This document shows, in pieces, positions 54,750 to 63,725 of a stretch of 64,000 nt of DNA. How positions within the stretch are numbered: the stretch's first letter is position 1; each line of letters starts with the position of its first letter. Location: positions 186,001 to 250,000 of the forward strand of contig CP148031.1 of the NCBI GenBank assembly GCA_040500365.1, read 5' to 3'. A model generated the notes under the pieces. It was not told the DNA's origin. It saw only the letters and a list, made by a program, of their open reading frames with translations, and made no database searches. The translations under genes were made by a program, and so were the position numbers. The stretch comes from Dehalobacter alkaniphilus. Its GTDB lineage: Bacteria; Bacillota; Desulfitobacteriia; Desulfitobacteriales; Syntrophobotulaceae.

Positions 54750-55583
54750 ATGCCGCAAACAGGGATTTTGTATGTCTGTGCCACCCCAATCGGCAATTTA
54801 GGAGATATTACGCTTCGGGTGCTCGAAACACTGAAAGCAGTCGATTTTATAGCCGCGGAAGATACGAGGCATTCGAGAAAACTTCTTGATCATTATCAGA
54901 TTAAGACCCCTCTTTTAAGTTACCATGACCATAATGAAAAATCGCGTGCCGAGGAGATTGTTCGCTTCTTAAAAGAAGGAAAAAGCGGTGCGTTGGTCTC
55001 TGATGCGGGAATGCCCGGGATATCTGATCCCGGTCATATACTTATTGCCCGCTGTCAGGAAGAAAAAATCTGTGTTGACGTTTTGCCTGGCGCCAATGCT
55101 GCTTTAACAGCACTTGTTCTGTCGGGAATGCCGGCGGAGAATTTTCTCTTTCTGGGATTTTTGCCTTCAACAAAAACAGAGCGCAAGAAAATCCTTAGAG
55201 AAATGACCGAGATTCCTTACACCATTATTCTCTATGAGGCACCTCACCGGATCAAAGCAACGCTGGAAGACATTCTGGAGATTCTTGGGGACCGTCAGAC
55301 CGCAGTAGCCAGGGAGCTGACTAAACTGCACCAAACGGTACACAGGGGTCTCGCAAATGAACTTCTGCAGGAATTCCGGCTTGCACCAGTAAAAGGTGAA
55401 TGCTGTATTATTCTGGCACCTGCAGAAAAAAACATTGATCCCGGGGACCCTTCCCTTTGGATGGAGGACCTCCGAAAATTTGAAAAAGACGGCAAAGATC
55501 GCAAGGAAGCAATGAAAATGGTTGCTAAAAAATATGGTATGAGTAAGAGTATGATTTATAAGGCTTTTCTGGATCAGAAGTGA
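54750..55583 (+). CDS. rsmI: 16S rRNA (cytidine-1402 2'-O) methyltransferase
   Basis: 277 aa tetrapyrrole-methylase-fold enzyme using SAM. N-terminal LYVCATPIGNLGDITLRVLE, FIAAEDTRHSRKLLDHY, SDAGMPGISDPG, and VLPGANAALTALVLSG are RsmI signatures. The C-terminal tail ends in a small HTH-like KDRKEAMKMVAKKYGMSKS. ATG 54750 follows CCGGAGGAT. Last gene of the rightward holB-ricT-yabA-rsmI unit. Confidence 0.95.
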   Translation: MPQTGILYVCATPIGNLGDITLRVLETLKAVDFIAAEDTRHSRKLLDHYQIKTPLLSYHDHNEKSRAEEIVRFLKEGKSGALVSDAGMPGISDPGHILIARCQEEKICVDVLPGANAALTALVLSGMPAENFLFLGFLPSTKTERKKILREMTEIPYTIILYEAPHRIKATLEDILEILGDRQTAVARELTKLHQTVHRGLANELLQEFRLAPVKGECCIILAPAEKNIDPGDPSLWMEDLRKFEKDGKDRKEAMKMVAKKYGMSKSMIYKAFLDQK

Positions 55584-55592
55584 CAAAATGGA

Positions 55593-55626
55593 CAAAAAAA
55601 ACAGGAAGTAACTATTTACCTCCTGT
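55593..55626 (-). terminator. Terminator of abrB
   Basis: On the minus strand, ACAGGA pairs with TCCTGT around a loop, followed by eight T. Separates convergent rsmI and abrB. Confidence 0.8.
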
Positions 55627-55642
55627 CTGGAAAGCCAGATGT

Positions 55643-55909
55643 TCAACCGGCCTTATTTTCTGAAGCAGCAGCTTCCCCCATTGCCGCGGCACATTCACGA
55701 CAGACATTCTTTCCGCGGAATACTTGAACATTGGAAGCATTGCCACAGAAGACGCAAGCTGGCTCATACTTTTTAAGTATGATTTTTTCTTCGTCAACAT
55801 ATATTTCCAAAGCGTCTCTTTCATCAATTCCTAATGTTCTGCGAAGTTCGATTGGTAATACGACTCGACCCAATTCATCAACTTTTCTCACAATTCCTGT
55901 GGATTTCAT
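55643..55909 (-). CDS. abrB: AbrB-family transition-state regulator with C-terminal zinc ribbon
   Basis: 88 aa. N-terminal swapped-hairpin DNA-binding domain MKSTGIVRKVDELGRVVLPI then ELRRTLGIDERDALEIYVD. The C-terminal third differs from Bacillus AbrB: it carries CVFCG and CRECA pairs, a probable zinc ribbon, and an Ala/Glu-rich tail. ATG 55909 is chosen because AAAGGGG lies nine bases upstream; earlier starts at 55918 and 55933 are in frame. A consensus promoter is seen at 55955-55983. Likely controls post-exponential genes and sporulation. Confidence 0.92.
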   Translation of the reverse strand: MKSTGIVRKVDELGRVVLPIELRRTLGIDERDALEIYVDEEKIILKKYEPACVFCGNASNVQVFRGKNVCRECAAAMGEAAASENKAG

Positions 55910-55954
55910 AATTTTCATCCCCTTTCTCAACAAGTTTCGACATATATCATCCTA

Positions 55955-55983
55955 ATGTTACCAATCATGCCTGAAAAAGTCAA
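55955..55983 (-). promoter_or_regulatory. Promoter of abrB
   Basis: On the minus strand, TTGACT (55978-55983), 17-bp spacer, TAACAT (55955-55960), about 45 bp before the start codon. Confidence 0.65.
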
Positions 55984-56087
55984 TAGGCGAAAAGTTTTAA
56001 AAACGCTTTTTTATCACAAAAAATATATAGTATATTCATGATATCCAAAATTATAATATTTAGTTCGTCGAAATAATCTCATTGGCC

Positions 56088-56116
56088 TTGACAGTATTTG
56101 CTGAAGTTTCTTATAT
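56088..56116 (+). promoter_or_regulatory. Probable native promoter of metG, now separated by the IS
   Basis: TTGACA (56088-56093), 17-bp spacer, TTATAT (56111-56116), reading toward metG. The IS110 block begins 70 bp downstream and puts 2.1 kb between this promoter and the metG start. Confidence 0.6.
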
Positions 56117-56338
56117 TTATTAAGAAAATGCAAACAAAGCAAACCTTGAAACTGCTGATGATAACGAATTGTCTACCGTAAATAAAAGTCCTTCGGTAAT
56201 ATGTCAAGACCCTAAGCGAGTCAATTTTTCAGTAAGTTAATAATCAGTGGGTAAAAAAGACAATAAGAAACCATCTCATTCCCAAAAAGATATGGGAAAA
56301 AGTTACAAAAATGGGATTTCAATTATCGTAGTTCATGC

Positions 56339-57580
56339 TTAGTTTGCATTCCCCCTATTGCCATGTGGCATATAGATTTGGTTGCTGCGTAGCAGAGCAT
56401 CAACCATACGGACGAGTTTACGTGCAGTAAGCACTAGAGCACGGCGATGATGGTGAGTCTTACTTTCCGAGAATTTACGTTGGTAGAAGGCTTTGTACTC
56501 CGGTTCCTTTTGGCGTACTAAATTAGCAGCCTGGATGATATAACTGCGCAAGTAGGTGTTGCCGGTTCGGGTTAAGGGTGTGTCATCGGCTGTAAAATCA
56601 CCTGACTGGTGAGAACGCCAGGTTAACCCAATAAACTTTGCTAAGGCTCCTTCATTTGGAAAACGACGGATGTCTCCAATCTCAGCAATAATACCAGCTG
56701 AAAGCACTGGGCCAATACCGGGAACGGTAATGAGCGTATTAGAGAAATGCCTGATTTCTGCTTCGATCGCCTTATCGATTTTCTTTACCTGCTTCTCTAA
56801 AGTGTGGATGGTTTCGATGCTCGTGGCCAGGATAAGGTTAATGGGTTGCAATAGGCTTCCACGTAGTCGATGGGCCTTGCGGGCGGCTTCCTTCAACTCT
56901 CTGGCTTTGGCTTCTGGATCCTCGAAATGACTTTTTCCTTTCTCCATGAGGAAATCAATCAGTTCATCAAGCGGTCGAGCCGCAACCTCTTCTGGAGAAA
57001 AAAACTCAAGTGTCAAGGATTCAGAAGTAGCGCCGAAAGTGTTGCTAAAAACCGTACCTTGGGCAAGCGTGCTAAACTTCAAGAACAAGTTCGTGAGAAA
57101 ATAGTTCTTCTCTCTGGAGATCATCTCAATCATATGACAACGAAAGCGAGTGAGGCGCTGTAATGGTAAGTAGCGGAAATCAACCTGAGAGCCTTCTGGG
57201 AGCCGGCCGAAGCGTAAACGTTCGGCAATGACCCAGGCATCAATCCAGTCGTTCTTCGGAAGGTCCACATAAGCTTTCTTGAAATTAGCAACGACCTTGG
57301 GGTTAAAGGAATAGATTTGGGGCTGTAAAGGTGCTAAACAAGGGTCTTCCGCCAAGAACATTTGTAACGGCCAACTGTACACGGAAGTGGCCTCTAAACC
57401 AATAACCAGCCGGTCCTCATTCTCTTTAGCGCAGGCTTCAGAGAGATATCGGGTAACTTGCTCACAACCAGGCTGATCATTCAAAGCCCGCAGTTTTTTT
57501 ACCGGTTCATTACCCCGCTCATCTAAGATTCGCACTTTAAAATCACTGGAACTCACATCAATACCGACAAATAAACTCAA
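56339..57580 (-). CDS. IS110-family transposase (DEDD recombinase), copy 2
   Basis: 413 aa, same sequence as the protein at 26605-27846, with intact DEDD and C-terminal Transposase_20 domains. It is transcribed against metG, so readthrough from the native metG promoter would produce antisense RNA to this gene. Confidence 0.95.
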   Translation of the reverse strand: MSLFVGIDVSSSDFKVRILDERGNEPVKKLRALNDQPGCEQVTRYLSEACAKENEDRLVIGLEATSVYSWPLQMFLAEDPCLAPLQPQIYSFNPKVVANFKKAYVDLPKNDWIDAWVIAERLRFGRLPEGSQVDFRYLPLQRLTRFRCHMIEMISREKNYFLTNLFLKFSTLAQGTVFSNTFGATSESLTLEFFSPEEVAARPLDELIDFLMEKGKSHFEDPEAKARELKEAARKAHRLRGSLLQPINLILATSIETIHTLEKQVKKIDKAIEAEIRHFSNTLITVPGIGPVLSAGIIAEIGDIRRFPNEGALAKFIGLTWRSHQSGDFTADDTPLTRTGNTYLRSYIIQAANLVRQKEPEYKAFYQRKFSESKTHHHRRALVLTARKLVRMVDALLRSNQIYMPHGNRGNAN

Positions 57581-58026
57581 GTAAAATCACCTCACTTTCT
57601 GAGCCGAAGAATGTGTAAGATTAACGTTGGGACCAGGCACCACAACAGGTCAACAACCTCGCCGAATCAGCACTTGTCTTAAAAAGACCTTGGATCCAGC
57701 CGATCTGCTACCATCGGAGGGGATTCCCTTTAAGCTGTGCAACCTTCGAGTTAAAAGTTCAAATTGTGGGCTGGCAGTCAGACTTAATAAAGAGGTCAAA
57801 GCCTCAAGGAGGAGAAGGCCTTGCCAGAACGAACCTCACGGTACCATTTTGCCTGAAATCCCAACAAACTTAAATACTATTTTGTTAAAGAACGATCTGA
57901 GGAATCTTTTTAGTGAAAGTGTGTTCCTTTAAAGGGGAAAAGCCATTTGTTAGTCATCAAAAGAGTCTCTAACAAAAAGGGTTTCCCCCGCACCCCCTTC
58001 CCAAAATCAAGTATTCCTCATCCTGA

Positions 58027-58155
58027 GCCTGTGGGCAGTGCCATCCTGTGGAAAAGCACTTTGGGGTCTGTCTTAAAAGAGCTTTCCCAACAGGCTTTGG
58101 ACAAGTTGAATTTGAAGTATGCTTTGGGGTTGACTTGTCCACACTGCCCACAGGC
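58027..58155 (-). ncRNA. Candidate IS110 bridge RNA region, copy 2
   Basis: Same structure as 28293-28421: 14-bp arms at 58027-58040 and 58142-58155 enclosing about 100 nt in the non-coding part upstream of the transposase. Inferred from location and pairing only. Confidence 0.45.
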
Positions 58156-58319
58156 ACGATGGCTACATGGAGTATGCGTTATCCTGCGCGCATCTTGTTG
58201 ATGTTAACCATACTAACTGAATTTCCAGTTTTCTATGGTCATTTAAATACCCCACGTTCCATTAGTTTTTTGGACTCGTGGGGTGGAACTAAATCAATTA
58301 TACGAGGAGGTCTATTCCT

Positions 58320-60317
58320 GTGAAATATTATATTACCACACCTATTTATTATCCCAATTCCAGTCCTCATATCGGGACTGCGTACACGACTATTGCTGCG
58401 GATGCGATGGCCCGTCTGCGAAGAATGAAGGGCGATGATGTCTATTTTTTGACCGGGACGGATGAGAATGCGCAAAAAATTGTACGGACTGCTGAAAATG
58501 CCGGGATGGATCCGCTTACATATGTTGACGGAATCGTCGATAAATTTAAGGAATTCTGGAGACTGCTTGACATTTCCAATGATGATTTTATCCGGACAAC
58601 AGAAGAACGGCATGCCAAAGTCGTACAGCAAATATTTACAAGGCTTTATGAAAAGGGCGATATTTACAAATCCGAATACGAAGGTTGGTACTGTACACCT
58701 TGTGAAACTTTCTGGACAGAGAACAAACTTGTTGACGGAAAATGTCCGAATCCGGATTGTGGAAGAAATGTGGAACTTCTGAAAGAAGAAAGTTACTTTT
58801 TCAGGATGTCCAAATACAGTGGCAGACTGCTGCAATATATTCAGGACCATCCCGATTTTATTCAGCCTGCTTCGAGAAGAAATGAAATGATCCGGTTTAT
58901 TGAAGGCGGGCTTGAAGATCTCTGTGTATCGCGTACGACCTTCCAGTGGGGCATCAAGGTCCCTTTTGATCCGAAACATGTGGTCTATGTCTGGCTCGAT
59001 GCCCTGATCAACTATATCTCTGCGCTGGGCTATCCTGACGGCGAAAAATACAAAACTTACTGGCCGGCCAATGTTCATCTTGTTGGCAAAGATATTGTCC
59101 GTTTCCATACCATTATCTGGCCAATTATTTTGATGGCGCTTGATCTTCCTTTGCCCGAGAAGGTTTTTGGACACGGATGGTTCTTAAGTAAAGAAGGTGG
59201 AAAAATATCCAAGTCAAGAGGAAACGTTCAGGATTCGTTTCAGCTGATTCAGAGATATGGTGCTGATCCCATTCGGTATTTCCTGTTAAGAGAACTACAG
59301 TATGGGTTGGACGGTACTTTCTCAGAGGACGATCTGGTCGAAAAATTAAACAGTGATCTGGCGAATGATCTTGGAAATTTTGTGTCTCGCACCTTGGCCA
59401 TGGTCGTAAAATACCGGAATGGAATTGTCCCGGAACCCGGAGAAGATACCGATCTGGAGAGGGAGATCAGAGATTTAAGCAGCAGGGTAAAACAAGGGAC
59501 AGAAGAAAAAATGCTGGCCTGTGATACGGCGGCTGCGCTTGAGGTCATCTGGCAGTTTGTCAGCAGGTGCAATAAATATGTCGATGAGACAGCTCCCTGG
59601 AATCTGGCAAAAAGTGAGGATAATCAGGACAGGCTGGATACGGTGCTTTATACATTTATGGAGTGCATTAGGATCCTAGGTATTTTATGCGCCCCCTTTA
59701 TGCCGGGAGTACCGAGAAAAATCAAACCCCTCCTGGGAGATACAGATTTCTTCAAGGACTGGGAACAGGCAGACAGCTGGAATGTTATTCAGCCGGGCAC
59801 AGCCATCCGAAAGGGAGAAGCCATTTTCCCGAGAATCGATGTCTCCGCATATCTTGAGCAGGTCAATTCTGAAATAGAAAGGTGTGTCACACAGGTGCAG
59901 GGGAATACAGACCATCAACAAGAAGTAAATCTAGAAGTCAGTCCTTCGCAGCCGGAAGATTCGCAGCACATGGCGGAGATGGCTCCGCTCAAGGAAGAAA
60001 TCAGCATTGAAGAGTTTGCCAAAATGGATTTTAGGGTTGTTAAAGTGCTGCAGGCAGAAAAAGTAGAAAAAGCCGACAAACTGTTAAAACTGGAAGTAGA
60101 AATGGGTGGGGAGCGTAGAACGATTGTATCTGGTATTGCCCAGCATTACAGCCCCGAAGAGCTTGTCGGCAAAAAGGTTATTCTGGTTGCGAATCTTAAG
60201 CCTGCCAAGCTCCGCGGAATCATGTCCCAGGGAATGATTCTGGCAGCGTCGCAGGACGGAGAGCTGGAGGTGCTTAATGTTCAGAAAGATCTTCCGACAG
60301 GGGCTCAGGTCAAATGA
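58320..60317 (+). CDS. metG: Methionyl-tRNA synthetase
   Basis: 665 aa class I synthetase. HIGH motif in PNSSPHIGTAYT, a zinc knuckle with CTPC and CPNPDCG, WLDALINYISALGYP, and the KMSKS loop as GKISKSRGN. The anticodon-binding helical domain is followed by a C-terminal EMAP/Trbp111-type tRNA-binding domain (FAKMDFRVVKVLQAEKVEKA to the end). GTG 58320 is the start and uses AGGAGG (58305-58310), the last bases of the IS110 block. Essential enzyme whose original leader has been displaced. Overlaps tatD by 4 bp. Confidence 0.97.
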   Translation: MKYYITTPIYYPNSSPHIGTAYTTIAADAMARLRRMKGDDVYFLTGTDENAQKIVRTAENAGMDPLTYVDGIVDKFKEFWRLLDISNDDFIRTTEERHAKVVQQIFTRLYEKGDIYKSEYEGWYCTPCETFWTENKLVDGKCPNPDCGRNVELLKEESYFFRMSKYSGRLLQYIQDHPDFIQPASRRNEMIRFIEGGLEDLCVSRTTFQWGIKVPFDPKHVVYVWLDALINYISALGYPDGEKYKTYWPANVHLVGKDIVRFHTIIWPIILMALDLPLPEKVFGHGWFLSKEGGKISKSRGNVQDSFQLIQRYGADPIRYFLLRELQYGLDGTFSEDDLVEKLNSDLANDLGNFVSRTLAMVVKYRNGIVPEPGEDTDLEREIRDLSSRVKQGTEEKMLACDTAAALEVIWQFVSRCNKYVDETAPWNLAKSEDNQDRLDTVLYTFMECIRILGILCAPFMPGVPRKIKPLLGDTDFFKDWEQADSWNVIQPGTAIRKGEAIFPRIDVSAYLEQVNSEIERCVTQVQGNTDHQQEVNLEVSPSQPEDSQHMAEMAPLKEEISIEEFAKMDFRVVKVLQAEKVEKADKLLKLEVEMGGERRTIVSGIAQHYSPEELVGKKVILVANLKPAKLRGIMSQGMILAASQDGELEVLNVQKDLPTGAQVK

Positions 60318-61093
60318 TTTGGGATACGCATGCGCATTTAGAGGATAGCCAGTTTAGCCCGGACAGGGATGAGACCATTGCCCGAGCTACCGCAGCTGGT
60401 GTAACGACGATTGTAAACGTCGGCTCTACAGAAAAGACAAGTCAGGATTCGGTGAGGCTGGCTGAAGAATCCCCGTTTATTTATGCAGCAGTAGGCATTC
60501 ATCCGCACGATGTTGAAACTTGTACGGATAAAACCTGGGAAACGTTGTTCAGATTGGCGCAGAACCCGAAAGTTGTTGCCTGGGGAGAAATTGGTCTGGA
60601 TTATTACAGGGACATTTCGCCACGGGATGACCAGCGCAAGTGGTTTATTCATCAATTAAAACTGGCCAATGAAGCCGGTTTACCGGTGATCATTCATAAC
60701 CGGGATGCACACGGGGATGTTCTCCAAATTATTAAAAATCATCTTCCTGAGGCAGGCGGCGTTTTTCATTCTTATTCAGGCTCCTGGGAAATGGCAAAAG
60801 AACTTTTGGCCATGGGTTTTTATTTGTCTTTTTCAGGACCGCTTACTTTTAAAAATGCCCGTCATGCCCCTGAAGTCGCGGCGAAAGTGCCGGAAGATAG
60901 GTTCTTAATTGAGACAGATTGTCCGTATCTCACTCCTGAACCCTATCGTGGCAAACGAAATGAGCCTGCTTATGTGTGTAAAGTGCTAGCCAAAATTGCG
61001 GCAATCAGGGGAATGGAGATCAGGGAAGCAGCCCGTCTGAGCAGTGAAAATGCCCGCAGATTGTTCAGAATGGATCAGCTTCAGTGTGAATAG
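60314..61093 (+). CDS. TatD-family metal-dependent hydrolase (YabD-like)
   Basis: 259 aa TIM-barrel amidohydrolase-type DNase. Metal ligands: WDTHAHLEDSQF (HxH), GEIGLDYYRDISP (Glu), IIHNRDAHGD (His), VFHSYSG (His), and ETDCPYLTPEPYRGKRNEP (Asp). Coupled to metG by ATGA overlap as in B. subtilis metS-yabD. The next Bacillus genes (rnmV, ksgA) are not present; an IS element is inserted 75-90 bp after the stop. Confidence 0.95.
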   Translation: MIWDTHAHLEDSQFSPDRDETIARATAAGVTTIVNVGSTEKTSQDSVRLAEESPFIYAAVGIHPHDVETCTDKTWETLFRLAQNPKVVAWGEIGLDYYRDISPRDDQRKWFIHQLKLANEAGLPVIIHNRDAHGDVLQIIKNHLPEAGGVFHSYSGSWEMAKELLAMGFYLSFSGPLTFKNARHAPEVAAKVPEDRFLIETDCPYLTPEPYRGKRNEPAYVCKVLAKIAAIRGMEIREAARLSSENARRLFRMDQLQCE

Positions 61094-61166
61094 GTAGTAA
61101 TCTTCAGTGATCTGCAAACCGAACGAAGAGATGCATTATTCTGAAAATTTTGGCGGTTTTTTGTCA

Positions 61167-62661
61167 AAATGGTCATCTTTTCTATGTCAATAGTCTGCGA
61201 TAATGTCACCCTGATAGGGTGATAACTGTGCAGCAGAAATGTCATCCCTAAGTTTCTTGGAATAGAAAATTTCGGTATAGCCAAACCAAGGGGAATTAGT
61301 TTTGTTTTTAGGTTTAATTAAAGTCTCAGAAGGTAGGCAATTAGTAGAGTTGTCTGGCTGAGAGATATGTATTATACTTTCCTTAGGCTGAGTATTAAGC
61401 GGTTCTGGTTTAATCACAAGGCCCTTGAAAAGAACCTGCATTCCGATATGTTTACTGGTTGCTACAGTAATCGTGTCATGAGGGGATGCAGGGATTTCTT
61501 TATTATCCTTAGAAATTGGCAACCGGTATTTCTGACCTCTATAAGAAAAGGAAAGGCCTGAATCAAGCTTTCTTGTTTCATGTATAGCAAAGGTTAACTG
61601 AAATGCAGCCAAATCCTGTTTGGGCAAATAGGCCTTTTCCATGCTGGCAGCCTGGACGGAGAATTTGCGGTTGTAATAGGGAATATATTGCCTCAGGAAT
61701 TCATTAGCCTGTTCAATTGAATTAATGCCTTTACGCTTCATATCTTTAGGCAAACGATCCTGCAAAGTTTCCCAGAGCCTTTCAATCCCCCCTTTAGCTT
61801 GTGCAGACTTGGCAATGATAAGTAGAATTTTGGTTTCTCTGAGAGCTCTTGCGAAGTGGGGTTGACGCTCGACTTTACCAGTTAGTTCTTCATCTAGTGT
61901 CAGTTTCTTTTTTGTTTTACTGTCATAAGCAAAGACTGTTCTACCATCGGTGTAAATTTCCCTTGGCAAATGGCCGTCTTGATTCATCTGAAACATCAAC
62001 TCACAATACCCTTCAAAGGTTTCTTCCTTTTCGAAATGAAGAGCTAGAATACGACCTGTGGCATCATCTACAGCACCATGAAGGTGCAGGTAGGAGTCAT
62101 TGCCCAGCCAATCATAACTGGAAGCATCCATCTGAACGAGTTCTCCTTCACGTTTACGGGCATTTCTTGACCGATGTTTCTTCGGTCTTCGTTTGGCCTT
62201 TGGGGATCGAATACCACTGGCTTTTAGATGTCTTGAAACAGTGCTGACAGAGACAAATATCCCCTTGTCTTCAGCGAGAACATCGGTAGCATGGCAAAAG
62301 TTATAGTTGATCAATTCCTTTTCGTAAATCTCAATGATGTTCAAGGCTAACTTTGGATCTAAGGCATTAGCAGGCTTACGTCCTCTGTTTTTATGCAGAA
62401 TGCTCATGACCCCATTGGCGGTGGCCTCCACTTTCAACCGCTGTACTTGTCTGACGCTGAGATTTAGAAGCCCTGCTGCTTGTTTGTTTAATAAATGGCC
62501 TGCCAATAATTCTTCGATAATGGTTACTTTTCTTGCTTCTTGCTTGCTCATTTCTAATTTCATCCTCCCATTATATCTGTTTTGTGAGGGGATGACATTT
62601 TCCTTGAAGAATTATACTATGACATTATCGCAGATCAACAACAAATGGTCATCTTTTCTAT
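61167..62661 (-). mobile_element. ISNCY/IS1202-like insertion sequence, copy 2, with 19-bp target duplication
   Basis: The element spans 61186-62642 (1,457 bp), same as 41546-43002. Flanking direct repeat AAATGGTCATCTTTTCTAT at 61167-61185 and 62643-62661. The unrelated duplication sequence from copy 1 confirms independent transposition and the boundaries. Confidence 0.92.
61187..62563 (-). CDS. ISNCY/IS1202-like transposase, copy 2
   Basis: 458 aa, identical to the protein at 41547-42923, with the complete DDE core and with its stop codon inside the terminal inverted repeat. Both copies therefore look functional and recently spread. Confidence 0.93.
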   Translation of the reverse strand: MKLEMSKQEARKVTIIEELLAGHLLNKQAAGLLNLSVRQVQRLKVEATANGVMSILHKNRGRKPANALDPKLALNIIEIYEKELINYNFCHATDVLAEDKGIFVSVSTVSRHLKASGIRSPKAKRRPKKHRSRNARKREGELVQMDASSYDWLGNDSYLHLHGAVDDATGRILALHFEKEETFEGYCELMFQMNQDGHLPREIYTDGRTVFAYDSKTKKKLTLDEELTGKVERQPHFARALRETKILLIIAKSAQAKGGIERLWETLQDRLPKDMKRKGINSIEQANEFLRQYIPYYNRKFSVQAASMEKAYLPKQDLAAFQLTFAIHETRKLDSGLSFSYRGQKYRLPISKDNKEIPASPHDTITVATSKHIGMQVLFKGLVIKPEPLNTQPKESIIHISQPDNSTNCLPSETLIKPKNKTNSPWFGYTEIFYSKKLRDDISAAQLSPYQGDIIADY

Positions 62662-62982
62662 TGTGAATACTCCCGGTCTAATGGTAAAATATATAGTGTA
62701 TAGGAAAAATGCAAATACCAAATCAGATTAGACTCGTTCAAGTTTCGAGAGGGCTAATAATTTTTTTCACCAGCTTGTAGATACAGCTATACACCGATAG
62801 CGGAAAGATGTGTTTTGAAACTGGAGTCTTTGATTAAGAAAACACGTACCAGACAGGAGGAGTGCAATATTTCTCGGTTACCGGAGGATATTATTTCAGT
62901 CCTAGAAACAAGATATTAGTATTAAGCGGATGCGAATTTTTTATAATTGCTTTGCGTTATTAATTTTAAGGAGGAAATAAAA
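62662..62982 (+). other. Leader region of the corrinoid protein gene
   Basis: 320 bp without a gene. It contains AGGAGGAGTGCAA and CCGGAGGATAT stretches that do not precede usable frames, and an A/T-rich end. I looked for a cobalamin-riboswitch B12-box pattern and did not find one. Nothing else is recognised. Confidence 0.4.
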
Positions 62983-63621
62983 ATGATTGATCTGAAAGTG
63001 TTAACAGATGCCGTAGGTGACCTGGACGAAGATAAACTGATGGGGATGCTGAATGACTTTGTTGCATCGAAGCCTACCGAAGAAGAGGCTCAGTCCGTCG
63101 TTGGTGCCTGCCAGCGCGGGATGGCAAAAGTAGGCGAACTGTTTGAAAGCGGCGAGTACTTTATAGGCGATTTGATTTTTGCTGGTGAGCTCTTAACCCA
63201 GTCCATCGATATCCTGGAACCGGTAATCGGCAGCGACGAATCCGCCAAAGTAGGCAAGATCGTGCTGGCCACTGTCGAAGGCGATTTGCACGATATCGGC
63301 AAGAACATTTTCAGAAGCATGTCTGAAGCAGCCGGATTTGAAGTCTTTGATTTGGGGATCGACCAAGGCCCGAGCGCATTCATTGAAAAAGTCAAAGAAG
63401 TACAGCCTGATGTCGTAGGGATGAGCGGTGTACTGACGCTGGCCCTGGAAGCGATGAAAAAAACGGTAGATGAATTGAAAGCTGCTGGCGTGCGTGACAG
63501 CCTCAAAATCATTATTGGCGGAAACCCTGTAACAGAAGAAGCCTGCAGACAGATTGGGGCAGATGCATTTACCACGAATGCAGCCGAAGGCGTTAAGATT
63601 TGCCAGAGCTGGGTAAAGTAA
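62983..63621 (+). CDS. Corrinoid (cobalamin-binding) protein of a methyltransferase system
   Basis: 212 aa. N-terminal helical cap (residues about 1-85, B12-binding-2: YFIGDLIFAGELLTQSIDIL) and a Rossmann-like B12 domain with the lower-ligand motif EGDLHDIGKNI (DxHxxG), then GMSGVLTLALEAM and IIIGGNPVTEEACRQIGADAF. It carries a methyl group between a substrate methyltransferase (for example methylamine, methoxy or glycine betaine type) and a second methyltransferase. ATG 62983 follows AAGGAGGA. No methyltransferase gene is visible in the window; a DUF3786-like gene lies convergently to the right. Confidence 0.94.
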   Translation: MIDLKVLTDAVGDLDEDKLMGMLNDFVASKPTEEEAQSVVGACQRGMAKVGELFESGEYFIGDLIFAGELLTQSIDILEPVIGSDESAKVGKIVLATVEGDLHDIGKNIFRSMSEAAGFEVFDLGIDQGPSAFIEKVKEVQPDVVGMSGVLTLALEAMKKTVDELKAAGVRDSLKIIIGGNPVTEEACRQIGADAFTTNAAEGVKICQSWVK

Positions 63622-63689
63622 ATATCTGATGTAAAAGCCGAAGCGACCATGTTCAGCAAAACTAAGGCGTTTTGGATGTTAGCGAGGAG

Positions 63690-63725
63690 ATAAGGGAAAT
63701 AGTCCACTGGGACTGTTTCCCTTAT
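63690..63725. terminator. Hairpin between the corrinoid gene and the DUF3786-like gene
   Basis: ATAAGGGAAATAGTCC (63690-63705) pairs with GGACTGTTTCCCTTAT (63710-63725), 16 bp with one G-T pair and a 4-nt loop. No clean T tract follows, so termination is likely but not certain. Confidence 0.6.

Larger units (their letters stand above)
56186..58310 (-). mobile_element. IS110-family insertion sequence, copy 2 (2,125-bp identical block)
   Basis: Second copy of the 26452-28576 block, same content and orientation relative to the downstream gene. It ends with GAGGAGG, which serves as ribosome site for metG. Flanks differ from copy 1 from the first base outside. No target duplication is recognisable. 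Confidence 0.9.

Noticed and set aside
62662..62982. Possible cobalamin riboswitch before the corrinoid gene
   Set aside because: No B12-box-like sequence or characteristic core was found.
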